DNA of 64,000 nt from Abelmoschus esculentus. Its lineage: Eukaryota > Streptophyta > Magnoliopsida > Malvales > Malvaceae. Position numbers and translations under genes: made by a program. Positions 60,301-64,000 of the stretch are shown piece after piece (positions within the stretch are counted from its first letter, which is position 1; each line of letters begins with the position of its first letter). The notes below the pieces were generated by a model that saw only the letters and a list, made by a program, of their open reading frames with translations, was not told where the DNA came from and did not search any database. The stretch is taken from NCBI GenBank assembly GCA_035048815.1, contig JAUCBN010000007.1, forward strand, positions 6,765,501 to 6,829,500. The letters run 5' to 3'.

Positions 60301-61934
60301 ATTTATGCAAAACTCGTGATTGTTCTGTAATATAGTGGAGCATTTTTTTCTCGATCTAGGATTTGGCGAGCAAAACCCTGCACTAGCTGGTCGTATGCCT
60401 GGTAGTTTTGCTGCGCCTGAAGGCCCAACTACTCCAGGACCATTTGCACCTGGATTGACTCGAAATGAGGGTACAATACCTGGTATTGGAGTTGCAATGC
60501 CTCTTGATGGATCTTCTCAAGGGGACCAAATGCAGCCTCTTCCAGGTTCCATGCCTTTTGGTGCTCCTCCTCTTCCTCCTGGACCACATCCATCTCTTCT
60601 TGCAGCCAATCAGCAGCATGGATATCAACTAAACCCTCAACAGCATCAACAACGTCCAGTACAACAGCAAATGCCTCCTAGGCCTATGGTACCTCCGAAT
60701 ATGCCACAGCTACAACCTGGATCTCATATGTCCCTACTTCCACATCATCATTTACAACGCTTGCCACCACAAATGCCTCCCCATGGTGGCCCTTCACCTG
60801 GACCATCATCAATACCAGGATCTTTGCCTCATTCGTCTATGCCAACATCACATCAAATGCCAATGCCTGGTCAAATGGTATGATCTTTTAAATAGTTTTA
60901 CATCGAATTATTCCTTTTAGCAAGTATGTTTTCCAGTTTCAACTTTTAAATCATAAGGCTCCCAGTACTATTGGTTAATATTTGTTCTCAAATAGACATT
61001 CTATAATCTATGGTTTGAGAAGTGGAATGGGAAAAGATTTAATTTTTCAGATATGGCAACGCTGAAGTTATGTATTGTGCTGCTGGGGTAATTTTCTGTT
61101 ATGTGGTCTAAGTGATTTATTTATGTTCATTCTTTTATTGGAGACAAATATAAAGGTGATTGATCAAAAATTATTTCATAATTTTAGGGTATGCAAGGTA
61201 CAATGAATCAGATGCCTCCTCCGATGCCACAAGGCCATTTTATGGGATTGAATCCAATACACTCCGGGTCCTTACCAACCAGTGGTACCCCTTCAGTTGG
61301 AGGTTTCCCAAATGGTATGCAAAATATGCAGGGCCCAGCAAATGTGGGTGGGGGACAAATCTACCCGCAGGGTGGAGCATTCAATCGCACACAGGGTGGG
61401 CAGATGCCAATGATATCAGGGTTCAATCCTTACCAGGTAAATCAAAGCCTTTTTTAATTTGTATGGATTGCCAGCCATTACTCAACTTGCTAAATGAATA
61501 GATATAATGGTTCGTCTCTTTCTCGTCCTTGCAATTCATTTGAGAAAATGAAGAGCTTAGTTGAAACTGTAACATTCCTTCGAATGATTGCAATTTGTTT
61601 GTACCAATTCGACCTCAAGGTAGTAGTAGATGCCTAGACGGCCTATTTTCTTCAAAGTTATGCATAAACACTATCGCTCAAATTCCACCATTTTACCGTC
61701 TCCGATGTTTTACATTTGCGTGCATATTCGATTCTATTGCCTGGGTTGTTATACAGCCCATACTCCTCCACGCTGCAGCAGCCTGATTCAATGCTTGTAA
61801 TCAGGTATTTCAGTTGAGTTCATAAGAATTCTAACGTGTTATTCTTCCACTTTTTGCAGTCTGGTGGTCAGTCTAGTATGCTGCCTCCACCACAGTCATC
61901 AGGTCCGCCACCACACGGCCAACAACCTCAATAA
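54363..61934 (+). CDS. FY: Flowering-time control protein FY (WD40 subunit of the polyadenylation complex)
   Basis: FY is the plant homologue of yeast Pfs2/human WDR33. It acts in CPSF for pre-mRNA 3' processing and, with FCA, in the autonomous flowering pathway. Eighteen exons: 54363-54543, 55079-55170, 56064-56132, 56225-56329, 57005-57100, 57208-57290, 57413-57484, 57566-57663, 58390-58449, 58534-58594, 58674-58761, 58858-58921, 59154-59232, 59785-59874, 60091-60179, 60360-60877, 61188-61436 and 61860-61934, totalling 722 residues in phase. Pro/Gln-rich N-terminus, then GDNFAAKRMRKMTQRRAVDY and [20 protein letters not shown]. Seven WD repeats follow (LITGSQSGEFTLWNG, MVSGDDGGTIKYW, CSCSDDTTVKVWDFA, LLVSGGKDNLVKLWDA, VLTAGKDQIIKLYDIR, FVSGSFDGSIFHWV, LCSGSNDHMTKFWCRNRPGD). 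The long Pro/Gly/Met-rich tail includes PPLPPG, of the type bound by the FCA WW domain. The start could be either of two adjacent ATGs. Confidence 0.95.
55171..56063 (+). other. FY intron 2 (893 bp) with internal duplication
   Basis: The longest FY intron, U-rich. A diverged tandem duplication of about 193-bp period lies inside: CTCAACCAT at 55735 and again at 55928, each followed by TGTTTATTT and CATGTTCT. The donor CAG|GTAAGC and acceptor GTGCAG|ATTCGT are clear. Confidence 0.6.
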
Positions 61935-63880
61935 ACCAATTATTTTTAGAAATTTTGAACGGTCACGCTGGCAGTAAACTGAAGTGCAAAAAGCATCAGG
62001 TCGCATGGTTATTCCTTTTAGTTTTGTTGCCTTTGCCTCCCTTTTTTTTGGAATTATGTCCGTCTTCCTTAAATTGATGTCTTTGCTAGAATCGTTAGCA
62101 GAGAATGACATCGCCAAGCAAATGGTATTTGTTGAGTTTTACAATATTGTTTTCTTTGTATTGTTCGAATCTGACATATGTTCTACTTTCCAAGTATTTA
62201 ATTTTTTAATTAAACATATTCGGTATAACTGTTATATTTTACAGGTTAATTAACACAGTTAACTAAATCATTAAGAATGGTAGTTAATGATTAAGATTAC
62301 TAATTTTGACTAATAATTAATTTATAGTTTAATTGTTATTAAATTATTTATTTGTATTAACTTTTAAAATTTTGATAATTTTTATGTTTTGAACTTTGAT
62401 TATCATATGTTAGTTAAAAATTTGTCTTTAGAATTCTTGATGTTGATTTTTATGATTTAAATTTTCATGATGTATTGTTAAGGTGTAGTAAATTTTTTGA
62501 ATTTTAAATTTTAAAATATCATTAAACTTTTACGTTTTATCTTATATTGGAATTATATAACAGGTAAGTATTTTTTAAATTATGATGCAAGTGATTATAA
62601 TATTTTATTTAAGTATTTTTATAATTATTTTTATATATTATTTATCAAAAAAGATAATTATATTATTATTTAAAAGATAATAAACATGTGAGAGAAAAAT
62701 ATAATAGGTGTTAATTTATAATTGAATTTCAGTTGATTGTGTTTTTAGCAGTTAACTATGATGATTAGTTATTTTTTAATGATTAAATTATGATTAATAC
62801 TTCCTTTGTCCCATATAAGAAGTTTGTTATTGATTTTTTAAAGTCAAAATTTTAAATTTTGACTATGATTATTTTAAATATTAAATTTTATAAAATATAT
62901 ATTCTTAAACTACTTGATTAGAAATTTTTAAAATATTTTTTTATAATTTTATTAATAATAGATTTAAAGTATAACGAGTTAAAGTTTAAAAAAATTGATA
63001 AAAAAAGTAAATACTAAACAAATAAAATGGGATAGAGATAGTAAAATTTAATAACCGTTATAACAATTAATTGATTATTTCGAATAAATTATACGATTAA
63101 CCTATTATAAACATCTCTATTTTAAATTGTTTAACTACAAATTAATTCTTTGGTATTTTATACAAATGATCATTGAATTTTGTATTTTGTAACAAAAAAA
63201 CTTTATTGGAGTCACCCTCGTTAAATTATTAACGGTAGTCCACGAAAAATTATATCATGGGTCAGTCCCACTACGTGTCCATGGAACCGACCAATGATAA
63301 CTACCCACTTCATCAATTTTTCCATGTCATATTTTTTTTTAAAGTGAATCTTCACTTTAAAAATTAAAAAATAATGAGATGGATGATTATCATTGGTCGG
63401 TCCCATAGATGACGTGGTGGGACTGACTCATGATATAATTTTTCGTAGTACACGTTACATGATCACATTTTAATTGTGGGTAATTTAGACCACATATAGC
63501 TAGTGTTTGGTTAACGAGAAACTGAACGAAAAAAAAAAACATTTAAAAGAAGAGAACTTCTGGAACTAGAACATTTGTAACACAAACAGAGACAGAGCAG
63601 AGCCAATCTGTGAATGAACCAACAAAATTGAGTTTATCATTCTCCTTCCTGTGATTTACATTTGGAAAGAAACTTAGATTCCATGCAACTCTAATACATA
63701 ACTAGGTAGCTTTTCCTATCCCCTAATATGAAAATCAGAGTCAAAACAAAGAACCAGGAGTGAGTTAACAGAGTTTGGATCTCAGCATCAGCAACAACAA
63801 ACCTCTTCTTTCTTGATCTCACTTCGTATCAAAAAAATAGAAAGCAAGAAAATTTTGCTGAGAAAGGAGTGATTTGCAGA
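61935..63880. other. Intergenic between convergent FY and edge gene
   Basis: FY 3' UTR covers roughly the first 200-250 bases. AT-rich spacer follows to about 63180, then the 63230-63463 foldback. From about 63540 to 63880 lies the presumed 3' UTR of the minus-strand edge gene. Confidence 0.6.
63230..63463. mobile_element. Compact foldback element (hairpin MITE, about 234 bp)
   Basis: Two arms of about 85-90 bases are inverted copies: ACGAAAAATTATATCATGGG, CAGTCCCACTACGT and GACCGACCAATGATAA on the left recur inverted on the right (TTATCATTGGTCGGTC, ACGTGGTGGGACTGACTCAT, ATATAATTTTTCGT). Arm identity is roughly 80-85% by eye. Near the centre lies the short palindrome AAAGTGAATCTTCACTTT (63341-63358). 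No ORF. Confidence 0.75.
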
Positions 63881-64000
63881 TCAGACCAGTTCCAATTCAT
63901 TGTATCTTGCTCTTGTTCTATCAGGGGAATCAATATCTTCCATACCCTTTCTTTTGTTAATTCCTTTGATGAGATGAGGCCTCAGCTTGTTGACATCTGA
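63881..64000 (-). CDS. C-terminal 39 codons of an unrecognised gene, cut by the window edge
   Basis: Reading leftward from the edge on the minus strand, an open frame of 39 codons runs to a TGA at 63881-63883. It reads DVNKLRPHLIKGINKRKGME, then DIDSPDRTRARYNELELV. The composition (basic patch, then a charged C-terminal tail) looks like a real protein end. It is followed by about 340 bases of moderately AT-rich DNA suitable as 3' UTR. I do not recognise the family. It may be the last part of a final exon. Confidence 0.55.
   Translation of the reverse strand, partial: SDVNKLRPHLIKGINKRKGMEDIDSPDRTRARYNELELV

Overview
This is a eudicot nuclear genome window. Genes are intron-rich with GT-AG splicing, coding sequence is moderately AT-rich, intergenic DNA is extremely AT-rich, and the gene families are plant-specific: AZG purine permease, WEB family, chloroplast ABC1K kinase, class IV glutaredoxin, FY. 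The set would fit a Malvales (cotton-like) genome, but I cannot prove the species from sequence alone. I see no prokaryotic operon, CRISPR array, organellar block or intact large transposon.

Layout: (1) 1-2.5 kb, the 3' part of a CYP716/728-like cytochrome P450 pseudogene, broken by two frameshifts and by a solo LTR with a clear 5-bp target-site duplication. (2) 4.9-5.5 kb, a single-exon plastid-type protein of unknown function; 8.2-9.2 kb, a secreted or membrane single-pass protein. A tRNA-like sequence nested in an inverted-repeat element lies between them. (3) 12.9-15.8 kb, plastid glycerol-3-phosphate dehydrogenase (GLY1/SFD1), followed by a deleted, frameshifted relic of DEAD-box helicase RH17, its neighbour in Arabidopsis. 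(4) 18.8-20.5 kb, AZG1-type adenine/guanine permease (minus strand). (5) 24.1-36 kb, a WEB-family coiled-coil gene, an ASG8/DUF688-like gene and two tandem BTB/POZ genes. From memory this order resembles Arabidopsis At2g40480-At2g40475-At2g40450, close to At2g40690-At2g40700 (GLY1-RH17), so the 13-36 kb part is probably one conserved block. (6) 37-43.5 kb, peroxisomal 2,4-dienoyl-CoA reductase SDRB converging on Mediator subunit MED26C. (7) 45.5-46.4 kb, a class IV glutaredoxin-like gene, then about 3 kb of inverted-repeat elements. (8) 49.4-53.3 kb, chloroplast ABC1K3-like atypical kinase; 54.4-61.9 kb, the 18-exon polyadenylation and flowering-time gene FY; at the right edge, the C-terminal 39 codons of an unrecognised minus-strand gene.

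The genes are independent housekeeping or regulatory loci, not a cluster with one function. Plastid lipid and quinone functions (GLY1, ABC1K3), peroxisomal beta-oxidation (SDRB), nuclear transcription and 3'-end processing (MED26C, FY) and purine/cytokinin transport (AZG1) are mixed. Exon models were built by hand: every junction was checked for GT/AG (one GC-AG) and for reading phase, and all multi-exon models close in frame. Spaces between genes are full of small non-autonomous elements, microsatellites and tRNA-derived relics. I found no convincing new biological system. The most informative observations are the two pseudogenes with readable break histories, the tandem BTB pair with different N-termini, and several undescribed-looking inverted-repeat elements.
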